This document shows, one piece after another, positions 55,736 to 64,000 of a DNA stretch of 64,000 nucleotides. Below the pieces are notes generated by a model. That model did not search any database. It was not told where the DNA came from and saw only the letters and a program-made list of their open reading frames with translations. Source of the DNA: Marinilabilia salmonicolor JCM 21150 (lineage in GTDB: Bacteria; Bacteroidota; Bacteroidia; Bacteroidales; Marinilabiliaceae); assembly GCF_000259075.1 (NCBI RefSeq), contig NZ_AJKI01000044.1, forward strand, positions 84,317 through 148,316, in the 5' to 3' direction. A program made the position numbers and the translations under genes. Positions within the stretch are counted from its first letter, which is position 1. The number at the start of each line of letters is the position of its first letter.

Positions 55736-56713
55736 ATGGGTCTTTCGGAATTTGTACAGAGTCCTGCCTATAAAAAGGTAATGGGTAAAGTTTACGGATG
55801 GGGTGCTGCACTAGTACTTGCAGGAGCCTTGTTCAAAATTCAGCATTATCCGGGTGCCGGACTGATGCTACTGATTGGAATGGGAACAGAAATTGTTATC
55901 TTCTTTCTTTCAGCATTTGAGCCCCCTCATGAAATGCCCGACTGGAGTTTGGTTTATCCCGAACTTGTAGGCCTTGAGCCCGAAGATCGCGGAAGAAACA
56001 GAGGAGGCTCCGGTGGTGGAGGAGGTAGCGATTTGGCTGCTCTTATCGAAAGCGGTACGCTCGAGCCCGATGTTGTAGAAAAATTGAGTCAGGGTATAAA
56101 AAAGCTTTCTGCAACAACTGGTCAGTTGGCTGATCTGAGTGATGCTTCATTGGCCACAGAAAGTTACCTGCAAAGTATGAAGATGGCTTCTGAATCGGTC
56201 TCTAAATTATCTAACTCTCAGGTTAAGAGTGCGCAGGAACTTGAATCACTAAGTTCGAGTTATGGTGAAACAGCCCAAAAAATATCTGCCGGAGGTCAAC
56301 AGTTGGCAGATGGAATGGCTGCTGCAGGAGGTAACCTTGTTAAAGATATTGAGACCTCTGGCCAGGCGTTGGTTAGCTCTTATCAGACTCTGAGTAAATC
56401 GATGAATGAAAATGCCGGTCAATTGGCAACAAATTCAGAAAGCTACAAAGAGCAACTGAGTGAAGCAAATAAACAGCTGGCGGCTATTAATTCTGTTTAT
56501 GAAATGCAATTAAAAAGTATTTCCGAACAGATGGAAGCTTCTAAAAGCGTAACTACCCAGTTGGGAAGTATTGACCAGGAATTCAGGAAGTCAGTCGAGG
56601 ACGCTAAAACTTATCAGGAAGAATTGGGTAAGTTGAATCAGAATATTTCTGAACTCAATACCATTTATGGCAATATGCTGAGCGCCATGAACATGGGGAG
56701 TAAACAAAATTAA
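55736..56713 (+). CDS. gldL: Type IX secretion inner-membrane motor protein GldL/PorL
   Basis: A 325-residue protein. Two transmembrane helices lie in the first 62 residues (VYGWGAALVLAGALFKIQHY and AGLMLLIGMGTEIVIFFLSA), then FEPP and a Gly-rich linker, and a long helical cytoplasmic tail rich in Ser, Gln and Ala. E52 in GMGTEIVIF matches F. johnsoniae GldL E49, thought to carry protons in the motor. GldL pentamers surround a GldM dimer to convert proton motive force into rotation. The tail is longer than in F. johnsoniae. Confidence 0.96.
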   Translation: MGLSEFVQSPAYKKVMGKVYGWGAALVLAGALFKIQHYPGAGLMLLIGMGTEIVIFFLSAFEPPHEMPDWSLVYPELVGLEPEDRGRNRGGSGGGGGSDLAALIESGTLEPDVVEKLSQGIKKLSATTGQLADLSDASLATESYLQSMKMASESVSKLSNSQVKSAQELESLSSSYGETAQKISAGGQQLADGMAAAGGNLVKDIETSGQALVSSYQTLSKSMNENAGQLATNSESYKEQLSEANKQLAAINSVYEMQLKSISEQMEASKSVTTQLGSIDQEFRKSVEDAKTYQEELGKLNQNISELNTIYGNMLSAMNMGSKQN

Positions 56714-56749
56714 TCAGGAAAGTAATAACCTTAAAGACCTTTTTGTGAT

Positions 56750-58303
56750 ATGAGTGGTGGTAACTGTCCTGAAACGCCGAGACAAAAGATGATCGGAATG
56801 ATGTATCTTTTCCTGACGGCTATGTTGGCTCTCAATGTTTCAGGAGAACTTCTTCAGGCTTTTCAACTGGTAGATAGCAGTATCAGAAAAACCATCGAAA
56901 CGATGGAGAATAAAAACAGCCTGTTATATTCTGATTTTGAAAGCGCATATGCCACTAACGAGAAGAAAGTTAGTGACCAGTATCATAATGCCCTCGAAGT
57001 TAAGACAGAAGCTGACAGTTTGTTTAAACATATACAGGACTTGAAAACGTTAATTGTTCAGACAGCTGATGGTCCTGAGGCTACCCCAACGCATTATACT
57101 TCTTTGGACAATCAGGATATTGCGGCGCAATTAATGATTACCGAGAGGGGCGGGGCCAGAAGTAAAGAGTTGAAAGAACATCTGATTCACTATCGTGACG
57201 TTTTGAGTGAAATGGTTGACCCCGCGGATACAGCCCTTCTTAATGCTCTTGAAAGAACGCTGACTCCTAAAGATCCACCAAGATCGGAAGGCGAAGGTCG
57301 CAGTTGGGAAAGTGAAAAATTCGAGCATTTACCAATGTCTGCTGTTATGGCTCTTATGAGTCAGCTTCAAAGTGAAGTCAGGAATATGGAGTCTGATATG
57401 ATTAGGTATCTATATGGCAAAATTGATGAGGGCTCTTTCAAATTTAACAGCGTTGAGGCCATCGTTATACCCCGATCGGAATATGTGATTCGCGGTGATG
57501 AATATTATGCGGAAATCATGCTTGCTGCAAGAGATACTACGCAGCCTCCGATTGTTACTGTGAATGGTGAAGAGTTACCCATTAATAATGGGCGTGGAGT
57601 TTTAAGGATTCCGGCTAATTCCACTGGAGAAAAGGAATGGAGCGGCGAGATTGCGGTAATGGGACCCGATGGAACCTATACGCGACGCGACGTTGCTGGG
57701 TCTTATCTGGTATCACAACCAGGTGTGGTAATTTCACCAACTAAAATGAATGTATTTTATATTGGTGTTGAGAATCCCGTAGAGGTTTCTGTTCCCGGCG
57801 TACCCAGTGAGAACTTGAATGTGAGAATTACCAACGCCAGGATGAGAAAAATTCGTGGAAATGAATACTCTGTTTCTCCGAATGCCAATTCATCAGGTAA
57901 ACAAGCGATAGTGAGTGTGAGTACCACACTTAACGGGCAAACTCAGAATCTGGGCAGCCAACCATTTCGAATTAAGCGGGTGCCTGACCCGGTGGCTACA
58001 GTTGCCGGAATGCGTGGCGGAGGTATTGGAAAGAACCTGTTGTTGGCACAACGTGCCGTTATTGCTAAAATGGATAACTTTGATTTTGACCTTAAGTTTA
58101 ATGTTATCAATTTCAGAATATCCACAATCAGAGACGGATATCTTCAGTTCGTGGACAGTGAAAGTGGCGTGATTACCACTGAACAAAAAGACTTGATTCG
58201 GGGTGTAGGAGTTGGAGGTGTTGTTCTGTTCAACAACATACAGGCCAAAGGGCCCGACGGTTCTACACGTGACCTTGGATCACTTAGTTTTACAATTCAA
58301 TAA
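56750..58303 (+). CDS. gldM: Type IX secretion motor protein GldM/PorM
   Basis: A 517-residue protein with one N-terminal membrane helix (KMIGMMYLFLTAMLALNVSG) preceded by ETPRQ; R11 corresponds to the motor residue R9 of F. johnsoniae GldM. The periplasmic part has helical then beta-rich domains (VTVNGEELPINNGRGVLRIP; GVVISPTKMNVFYIGVENPV) that span to the GldKN ring. The motif NPVEVSVPGVPSENL is typical. It lies 36 bases after gldL and 27 before gldN. Confidence 0.97.
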   Translation: MSGGNCPETPRQKMIGMMYLFLTAMLALNVSGELLQAFQLVDSSIRKTIETMENKNSLLYSDFESAYATNEKKVSDQYHNALEVKTEADSLFKHIQDLKTLIVQTADGPEATPTHYTSLDNQDIAAQLMITERGGARSKELKEHLIHYRDVLSEMVDPADTALLNALERTLTPKDPPRSEGEGRSWESEKFEHLPMSAVMALMSQLQSEVRNMESDMIRYLYGKIDEGSFKFNSVEAIVIPRSEYVIRGDEYYAEIMLAARDTTQPPIVTVNGEELPINNGRGVLRIPANSTGEKEWSGEIAVMGPDGTYTRRDVAGSYLVSQPGVVISPTKMNVFYIGVENPVEVSVPGVPSENLNVRITNARMRKIRGNEYSVSPNANSSGKQAIVSVSTTLNGQTQNLGSQPFRIKRVPDPVATVAGMRGGGIGKNLLLAQRAVIAKMDNFDFDLKFNVINFRISTIRDGYLQFVDSESGVITTEQKDLIRGVGVGGVVLFNNIQAKGPDGSTRDLGSLSFTIQ

Positions 58304-58330
58304 GGATTTGAAAAGAAAAAATATCTTACG

Positions 58331-59233
58331 ATGAGAAAACAGCTTCTTATAATGTTTTTGATTGGAGCTTTTGGATTTGGTTCTCTGAATCTTTCAGCTC
58401 AACGGAATGATGATAATCTTCCGATTGACGGGTTGTTTGAAAAACAACATGTGGTAAACAGAAAACCTGTTCCATATCCCAGTATCAGGGAAGCTGATAT
58501 TTTGTGGGCAAAAAAAATCTGGCGAATTATTGATTTACGCGAAAAGATGAATTTGCCGCTCTATTATCCTACTACTCCTATGGACGATCGTTACAGTTTG
58601 ATTGATCTTATGCTTAAAGGAGTTGTTGGTGAAGTTGGAGATGGTGTGCTTGGTGATATCACCGCGTTCTCTGCTTTTTCAGAAGATGAATTTAAAGTTC
58701 CGCTGGAAAGTGAAGACGATATTCTGAAGAACCTGGGCGCCGGTACCCGCACTGTTATGATTGAACAGGAGGATGGTACTATGGCGGAGCAAACGGTTGT
58801 AGAGGGTGCTAAAACCTATGAAGTGAAGCAGATAATGGTAAAAGAAATCTGGTACTTTGACCGTAACTACTCACGTCTTGATGTACGAATTCTTGGACTT
58901 TGCCCTATTCGTGAGTCTGTGAATGAAGATCTGGGGGAAGCCGCAGGTGCAGCAGGAGGTGTGGTTAAAAACAAAGCATTCTGGGTTTATTTTCCTGAAA
59001 TAAGGGATCTCTTTGCGCAATACGAGGTGTTTAATCCAATGAACGATGCTCAGCGAAGAAGTTTTGACGATATCTTTATTAAACGTTACTTCGGAAGTTA
59101 TGTGGTTCAGGAAGCCAACGTGTTTGACAACAGAACCATTGAGTCTTATACCGTAGGAAAAGAAGCTGTCCTTGAGTCTAAGCGTATTGAAAATGAAATA
59201 TTCCAGTGGGAACACGATCTGTGGAAGTTTTAA
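58331..59233 (+). CDS. gldN: Type IX secretion ring protein GldN/PorN
   Basis: A 300-residue periplasmic protein with signal peptide MRKQLLIMFLIGAFGFG ending near LSAQ. Family motifs include READILWAKKIWRIIDLREK, YPTTPMDDRYSLIDLM, EIWYFDRNYSRLDVRILGLC and WVYFPEIRDLFAQYEVFNP. It binds GldK to form the ring. It is the last gene of the porP-gldKLMN cluster; a strong terminator follows after 20 bases. Confidence 0.97.
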   Translation: MRKQLLIMFLIGAFGFGSLNLSAQRNDDNLPIDGLFEKQHVVNRKPVPYPSIREADILWAKKIWRIIDLREKMNLPLYYPTTPMDDRYSLIDLMLKGVVGEVGDGVLGDITAFSAFSEDEFKVPLESEDDILKNLGAGTRTVMIEQEDGTMAEQTVVEGAKTYEVKQIMVKEIWYFDRNYSRLDVRILGLCPIRESVNEDLGEAAGAAGGVVKNKAFWVYFPEIRDLFAQYEVFNPMNDAQRRSFDDIFIKRYFGSYVVQEANVFDNRTIESYTVGKEAVLESKRIENEIFQWEHDLWKF

Positions 59234-59252
59234 TAAGATATTTTCATCAAAA

Positions 59253-59286
59253 AAAACCCGGATTATTTAATTCCGGGTTTTTTTGT
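59253..59286. terminator. Terminator after gldN
   Basis: AAAACCCGGA pairs with TTCCGGGTTTT-type sequence around an 8-base loop and is flanked by A and T runs, so it can serve gldN and the convergent guanylyltransferase gene. Confidence 0.92.
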
Positions 59287-59310
59287 GCTCTGTAATTCGA
59301 GATGAAAAAA

Positions 59311-60384
59311 TTATTCTCTTCCAAACTCTGTTTTGATATCGTTTGTGAATTGTCTGATTTGCTGTTCATTTTCTTTAGGACATATCAATAGAGCATCGCC
59401 TGAGTCCACCACAATATAATTCGATAAACCCTGAACAACAGCAATTTTGTCTTCCGGTACATTTACGATGGAGCCTTCAGTATCGTACAAAAGAGTTTTT
59501 CCGTTTATGACAGCATTGCCTTCCTTATCCTGAGCGGAATATTCATAGAGTGAGGACCAGGTTCCTAAATCAGACCAACCAAAATTTACCGTTTCCACAT
59601 ATACATTATCGGCTTTTTCCATGATACCGTAATCAATGGAAATATTCTTGCATTCTGCATAGATGTCGGTAATCTCTTTTTCTTCAATAGCGGGTTTTGT
59701 CTTCAGAGGATCAAAAAGCTGTTTAACTTCTTTCAGGTGACTCTCAAAGGAGTGGTTGATGGCTTTAAGAGACCAGAGGAAAATGCCTGAATTCCAGAAA
59801 AACTCACCACTTTCAAAGAAAACCTTTGCCAGTTCGGCGTTGGGCTTTTCAGTAAAAGTCTTTACTTTCTTGATGGCTTCATTGTTGGCTTCGTTCTTCC
59901 CGGTCTGGATATATCCATAACCCGTTTCGGGGCGATGCGGTTTTATACCCAGAGTCAGCAGGGCGTCATTAGTATCAACGAAATCCAGCCCTTGATTGAT
60001 GGCTTTGTGAAATTCGCTTTCATTGATGATCAAATGGTCGGCAGGGGTTACCACAATGTTGGCGTCCGGATTTCTTTCCTCAATCCATTTATTGGCAAAA
60101 GCGATGCAGGGTGCCGTATTTCTTCTGAATGGTTCTGTAAGCACCTGGTCGGGTTTTAATTCCGGAAGTTGTTCTAATACCATCTTGCCATAATCCCCAC
60201 TGGTAACTACAATGATATTTTCAGCCGGACAGATGGGAGCGAACCGTTCAAATGTTTGTCTCAGGAGACTTTTTCCTGTCCCCAGAATGTCGAGGAATTG
60301 TTTTGGTGTTTCAGTTTTGCTCAGGGGCCAGAAGCGACTTCCGATTCCCCCTGCCATGATGACACAAAAAGTGTTGGTTTTCAT
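59311..60384 (-). CDS. Mannose-1-phosphate guanylyltransferase
   Basis: A 357-residue nucleotidyltransferase that makes GDP-mannose for surface glycans or GDP-fucose. The signature FCVIMAGGIGSRFWPLSKTE with PKQFLDILG (GGxGxRxxPL, then K) marks the nucleotide-binding site. VTPADHLI, TGYGYIQTG, FTEKPNAELAKVF and WNSGIFLW follow. It is the single-domain type of manC, lacking the phosphomannose isomerase part of long forms. It is monocistronic and divergent from the MlaE-like gene. Confidence 0.94.
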   Translation of the reverse strand: MKTNTFCVIMAGGIGSRFWPLSKTETPKQFLDILGTGKSLLRQTFERFAPICPAENIIVVTSGDYGKMVLEQLPELKPDQVLTEPFRRNTAPCIAFANKWIEERNPDANIVVTPADHLIINESEFHKAINQGLDFVDTNDALLTLGIKPHRPETGYGYIQTGKNEANNEAIKKVKTFTEKPNAELAKVFFESGEFFWNSGIFLWSLKAINHSFESHLKEVKQLFDPLKTKPAIEEKEITDIYAECKNISIDYGIMEKADNVYVETVNFGWSDLGTWSSLYEYSAQDKEGNAVINGKTLLYDTEGSIVNVPEDKIAVVQGLSNYIVVDSGDALLICPKENEQQIRQFTNDIKTEFGRE

Positions 60385-60506
60385 TTTTTACTTCTTTGAT
60401 GTTAACAATTGTAAGTCAATTGATAATGGTTCTGTTTAGTTAATCAATGAGTTTTCTTTTTTTCATTCCACTAAATTAGTTACTATTTTTAAGAAAATTT
60501 TCAACC

Positions 60507-61247
60507 ATGGCTTTTTTATACCAAACAGGCAGGTATTTTCTTTTTCTAAAGAGAGTATTCGGACGACCGGTGAAACACCGTATATTTTTTAAACAAATAA
60601 TTGATGAAATTGATGACCTCGGGGTAGGCTCTCTTGGCATAGTTGTCATCATCTCCTTTTTTATAGGAGCAGTCATCACATTGCAAACAGCTTATAATAT
60701 TGAGCTGCCAATTATTCCCAAATATACTGTCGGGGTGGCTGCGCGGGATACCATATTGCTGGAGTTTTCTTCTACCATTGTCTCCTTGATCCTTGCTGGG
60801 AAAGTGGGGTCGCACATTGCTTCAGAAATTGGCACAATGCGTGTGACGGAGCAGATTGATGCCTTGGATGTGATGGGGATCAATTCTGCAGGATACCTGG
60901 TTCTTCCTAAGGTGGTTGCCATGATTTTTATTAATCCATTTTTGGTAATGATAAGCATGGGGATTGGTATTGGTGGTGGCTGGGTGGCCGGAGCTTCCAC
61001 AGGTGTGGTGCCCTCTCCTGAATACATCTATGGGATTCAATATGCCTTTATCCCGTTTTATGTGGTTTATTCCCTTATAAAATCAGTTGTTTTCGGATTT
61101 CTGATAGCTACGATCTCAGGATATTGGGGTTACTACACTTCCGGAGGATCTCTGGAGGTTGGACGCTCCAGTACGAAGGCTGTTGTTGTTAGTAGTATTC
61201 AGATCCTTTTGTTTAATTTGATTCTCACTCAACTATTATTGGCATGA
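60507..61247 (+). CDS. mlaE: MlaE-family ABC transporter permease
   Basis: A 246-residue inner-membrane permease with about five to six helices, for example VIISFFIGAVITLQTAYNIE, IASEIGTMRVTEQIDALDVM and VFGFLIATISGYWGYYTSGG. E and L residues in GTMRVTEQIDALDVMG are the coupling-helix region of the MlaE family. It transports phospholipids between inner and outer membranes with MlaF and, usually, an MlaD substrate-binding protein; no MlaD gene is adjacent here. Its last 4 bases overlap the ATPase gene. Confidence 0.95.
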   Translation: MAFLYQTGRYFLFLKRVFGRPVKHRIFFKQIIDEIDDLGVGSLGIVVIISFFIGAVITLQTAYNIELPIIPKYTVGVAARDTILLEFSSTIVSLILAGKVGSHIASEIGTMRVTEQIDALDVMGINSAGYLVLPKVVAMIFINPFLVMISMGIGIGGGWVAGASTGVVPSPEYIYGIQYAFIPFYVVYSLIKSVVFGFLIATISGYWGYYTSGGSLEVGRSSTKAVVVSSIQILLFNLILTQLLLA

Positions 61248-61996
61248 TAGAAATAAAAAGTATATATAAGTCTTTTGACGAGAATGATGTGTTGAAAGAT
61301 GTGTCAAGCGTTTTCGAGGCCGGAAAGACCAATCTGATTATTGGTCAGAGTGGGTCCGGGAAAACCGTTTTGCTTAAAACTATTGTGGGACTTCACGAAG
61401 TGGATCAGGGGGAAGTGATTTATGACAGCAGAAGCTTTACAAAAATGCACGGGAAGGAGCGTAAAGATTTGAGAAAGGAGATGGGTATGTTGTTTCAGGG
61501 GAGTGCGCTTTTTGACTCAAAAACGGTGGAAGAGAATGTGAGGTTTCCGTTGGATATGTTCTCCGATATGAACATGAGCGATCGGATCGACAGAGCCAAT
61601 TTCTGCCTTGAAAGAGTTCATCTTGAAAATGCCAATCATCTTTATCCTGCCGAAATCAGTGGTGGGATGCAAAAACGTGTGGCTATAGCACGGGCTATTG
61701 CTCTTAATCCAAAATATCTTTTCTGTGATGAGCCCAACTCGGGGCTGGATCCGAGGACCTCGATTGTTATTGATGAGTTGATTCAGGAGATAACCAAAGA
61801 GTACAATATGACCACCATTGTCAATACGCACGATATGAATTCTGTAATGGGGATTGGTGAAAAGGTGGTATTTATTGCCAATGGTGAAAAATGCTGGGAA
61901 GGAACCAATGGAGAGATTTTAAAATCAGACAACGAGCGGTTGAATGATTTTATTTTTGCATCAAAGTTTCTTAAACAATTAAGGGCCGGAAGTTAA
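61244..61996 (+). CDS. mlaF: ABC transporter ATP-binding protein (MlaF-like)
   Basis: A 250-residue ATPase with Walker A IIGQSGSGKTVLLKT, Q-loop MGMLFQGSALFDSKTV, signature EISGGMQKRVAIARA and Walker B YLFCDEPNSGLDP. The opening MIEIKSIYKSFDENDVLKDV is typical. It partners the MlaE permease, whose reading frame overlaps its start by 4 bases. An imperfect hairpin at the stop (TAAGGGCCGGA with TCCGACCCTTA) may act as terminator towards the convergent S41 gene. Confidence 0.96.
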   Translation: MIEIKSIYKSFDENDVLKDVSSVFEAGKTNLIIGQSGSGKTVLLKTIVGLHEVDQGEVIYDSRSFTKMHGKERKDLRKEMGMLFQGSALFDSKTVEENVRFPLDMFSDMNMSDRIDRANFCLERVHLENANHLYPAEISGGMQKRVAIARAIALNPKYLFCDEPNSGLDPRTSIVIDELIQEITKEYNMTTIVNTHDMNSVMGIGEKVVFIANGEKCWEGTNGEILKSDNERLNDFIFASKFLKQLRAGS

Positions 61997-62013
61997 TAAA
62001 CATCCGACCCTTA
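61981..62013. terminator. Possible terminator hairpin between mlaF and the S41 gene
   Basis: TAAGGGCCGGA and TCCGACCCTTA pair with one mismatch around about 12 bases, overlapping the mlaF stop. It lacks a T run. Confidence 0.45.
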
Positions 62014-62036
62014 GGAATTTATTCAGAACTGTTTTT

Positions 62037-63509
62037 TCAGGGTTTCATTGCTTCCGGAAAGTCAACCCACATCCTGTTTCTTAATGGATAAAGCTTTTCC
62101 CTCAGGCCTGGTGCTTTTTTGAACTGTCTGGAGGCTGATTTTGCAATTGATTGTTCATCGCTTTGATCGTAAATAAAGGGTTCTCCAGTAATTACTGATA
62201 TAACTTTAGCCATAAACAACTCTTCCGGATCTCCCAGATCTCCGGGATAGTTATAGAAATAGTCGTTCAGAACAACCTCCGGGATTAGCCCTTGTGTGTA
62301 GTCAATATTGTCCTCTGCATTGATGGAACGCAGAACGATAGGCTGGATTGCCCAGTCGTGCTTTTCTTCTTCATCATAAAGGGTAATCGAACCGTAATAT
62401 TTTCCGTGAGTTTGCGTTCCGATTTGCACGACATCCATATAAGGTTCCAAACCATAGATAATCATCTCACTGGCAGAAGCCGTTGATTCAGTTGTGAATA
62501 CATACAATTTGTCAAGATTGAGATTGGACTCGTGCTCCGTGAATTTGCGTAAAAAGAAATCATCCGGAAGATCAGGGTCTTGATTTAAGCTGTTGGTGAC
62601 AACAGTATTATAAACGGTTTCAATAAAGACGTTACCTGCATTTCCGGTAGGGACCAACATGCTTCCCAGGAGTTCGGCCGTAGCCACAGAGCCGCCACCA
62701 TTGTAACGTAGATCCAGCACCATATCAGTTACGCCTGCTTGTTTGAATTCCTGGATTACCGCTTCAAGATCGTCATTGTAATCAAAAACAAAGGAGGTAT
62801 AAGCCAAATAGCCTATTTTGTGTCCAAGCGTATCTATGATGTTGGTTTTTACAATAGGATTCAGGTTTATTTCCATCGCTTGTATGGGGATTGTTGGTTC
62901 CAGATCTGACGTGTTGCCACCAACTATTTCGCCTAAAGTAATTTCAAAAGATGTCCGGGCCAGAAGATCTGAGTAATTCTCATCATTAATTAACTGCCCG
63001 TCAATTTTTATAATGATATCTCCTCTTTTCAGACCTGCTTCTTCTGCAGGAGTGTCCGGATGAACATATTCTATAACCGCAATCACCTGGTTTGAGGTAG
63101 AATTCAGATACATAAGTTGTAATGAGTAACCGGTGCTTTTTTCAATTCCGGAGAAATACTTTACCAGTGCCGGGTAATCATCGGTAATAAAGGACCATCT
63201 GTCTTCGGGATCCTTTAATAGCTTGTAAAAATACTCTTCTGAATCTTCTTCTTTTTCCTGATCGATGTCAGGCAACTCTTCATTCCAGAAATAGTAGATC
63301 TCCATATTTTCTTTTATGAAGTTGTTGATCATCAATACGTCCCCGTCAATTGAACTCTCGTTCTCTTCCTCTTCTTCGTTGGGGTTCAATTCGGTTTTAG
63401 GGACAACAGTGTTATTTTCATCATCAGAGCAATAGGTTAGAAAGGCTATTGAGAGAATTGAGATGAGCAACAAATAGATAGGGTGTTTCATTTTTTTCAT
63501 GGGGTTCAT
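62037..63509 (-). CDS. S41 family (C-terminal processing) protease lipoprotein with PDZ domain
   Basis: A 490-residue lipoprotein. The signal ends in LTYC (C27), followed by SDDENNT, again an acidic surface-export-like signal. A PDZ domain lies at about 145-200 (VIEYVHPDTPAEEAGLKRGD). The S41 core follows: DLRYNGGGSVATAELLGSML, the serine in TESTASASEMIIYGL, and the lysine in IGTQTHGKYYGSITLYDEEE. These form the Ser/Lys dyad. It should be an outer-membrane-anchored protease. The ATG at M4 could also be the start. No partner gene is nearby. Confidence 0.9.
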   Translation of the reverse strand: MNPMKKMKHPIYLLLISILSIAFLTYCSDDENNTVVPKTELNPNEEEEENESSIDGDVLMINNFIKENMEIYYFWNEELPDIDQEKEEDSEEYFYKLLKDPEDRWSFITDDYPALVKYFSGIEKSTGYSLQLMYLNSTSNQVIAVIEYVHPDTPAEEAGLKRGDIIIKIDGQLINDENYSDLLARTSFEITLGEIVGGNTSDLEPTIPIQAMEINLNPIVKTNIIDTLGHKIGYLAYTSFVFDYNDDLEAVIQEFKQAGVTDMVLDLRYNGGGSVATAELLGSMLVPTGNAGNVFIETVYNTVVTNSLNQDPDLPDDFFLRKFTEHESNLNLDKLYVFTTESTASASEMIIYGLEPYMDVVQIGTQTHGKYYGSITLYDEEEKHDWAIQPIVLRSINAEDNIDYTQGLIPEVVLNDYFYNYPGDLGDPEELFMAKVISVITGEPFIYDQSDEQSIAKSASRQFKKAPGLREKLYPLRNRMWVDFPEAMKP

Positions 63510-63816
63510 TTTACTGGTTTAAATTAGGATTTTTTGTATCAGGTTAAGTTGTTGTTAAACACATGCTTTGAGGTCATAATTATTTGCAAAAAGAGTGATA
63601 GTATTTTCCTTAGACCTGACGCTGTTTGTTTTGATTTAAACTCAAATTTAGTGTTTTATTTTGAGAAAACTTTTTTGGAGAATGCTTATTTGTGTGTTTT
63701 TTGACATTGGCATTCATTAATTTGATAACGTTTCTCTTCTTTTAAATGATTTGGGAATGCTTTTTTAGCTTCTCCGGGCGAAGATAAATGACGGTTCTCT
63801 CTTTCTTTGATGTTCG

Positions 63817-63853
63817 GAGCTGATGAGCTGATGAGCTGACGAGCTGACGAGCT
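63817..63853 (+). repeat. 8-base tandem repeat GAGCTGA(T/C)
   Basis: GAGCTGAT twice, then GAGCTGAC twice, then a partial GAGCT, at 63817-63853. Confidence 0.9.
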
Positions 63854-63854
63854 C

Positions 63855-63882
63855 AACCCTCAATCCTCAACCCTCAACCCTT
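63855..63882 (+). repeat. 7-base tandem repeat AACCCTC
   Basis: AACCCTC, AATCCTC, AACCCTC and AACCCTT follow each other directly after the 8-base array. Confidence 0.85.
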
Positions 63883-64000
63883 CTTCTTCCCTTGACACTC
63901 TCCCCAAAAACTCTTACTTTTACTTTTCTGACATAGAATTTGAGACTTCTATATTTGACCCTCAATGGATTGACATTTTTTCACACAAATACTTTGAAAA

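Larger units (their letters stand above)
63510..64000. other. Non-coding right end of the window
   Basis: AT-rich region upstream of the S41 gene with no recognisable gene. It contains two adjacent microsatellites at 63817-63882, listed separately. The window ends in it. Confidence 0.6.

Noticed and set aside
63817..63882. CRISPR-like array
   Set aside because: The repeats are 7-8 bases with no spacers, so it is a simple microsatellite.

Overview
The window is ordinary bacterial chromosome from a member of the Bacteroidota, most likely class Bacteroidia near the Marinilabiliales; the exact family cannot be read from the sequence. The signs are a complete gldK-gldL-gldM-gldN type IX secretion core with a PorP/SprF gene, DUF4270 and DUF4374 lipoproteins, a SusB-type GH97 enzyme, a CCDC81-like HU/SPOR protein, a single-domain glycogen synthase, an eight-gene-cluster style V-type ATPase with DUF2764, and several promoters of the Bacteroidota form TAnnTTTG. 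No rRNA, tRNA, CRISPR array, prophage or transposase gene was recognised.

Layout. 1-4330: a siderophore-uptake-like operon (PepSY membrane protein, TonB-dependent receptor, DUF4374 lipoprotein) resembling xusCAB, closed by a terminator. 4428-9120: housekeeping and small genes (nagB, VOC protein, DUF5320 protein behind a palindromic operator, family 4 uracil-DNA glycosylase, a decayed DUF438/DUF1858-DUF2249 locus, HD phosphohydrolase, DUF2269 protein). 9391-19883: GH97 alpha-glucosidase, polysaccharide deacetylase, sensor kinase, ribE, OsmC protein, epimerase, a class A penicillin-binding protein and an MmcQ-like protein. 19956-32089: YraN, LD-carboxypeptidase, metG, HU/SPOR protein, galE-rfbB, glmS and a DUF4954 beta-helix protein; four of the five copies of a repeat family lie here. 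32303-39997: V-type ATPase operon on the minus strand (E, DUF2764, A, B, D, I, K). 40357-48613: DUF4270 lipoprotein and glycogen synthase divergent from panC-panD, then radA convergent with a second class A penicillin-binding protein. 49402-59233: topA, an arginase-fold protein with degraded metal site, then porP and gldKLMN. 59311-64000: mannose-1-phosphate guanylyltransferase, an MlaE/MlaF transporter pair and an S41 protease lipoprotein.

Functionally the genes group into envelope building (sugar nucleotides, peptidoglycan synthesis and trimming, lipid transport, type IX secretion), ion energetics (a V-ATPase whose rotor subunit carries a sodium-binding signature), iron uptake, and cofactor synthesis. 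The most unusual content is non-coding: five copies of a 150-230 base, foldable element with short AT-rich direct repeats at its ends. Two copies are in tandem sharing a boundary heptamer, and three sit exactly on the stop codons of neighbouring genes. The middle stem differs in sequence between copies yet still pairs.
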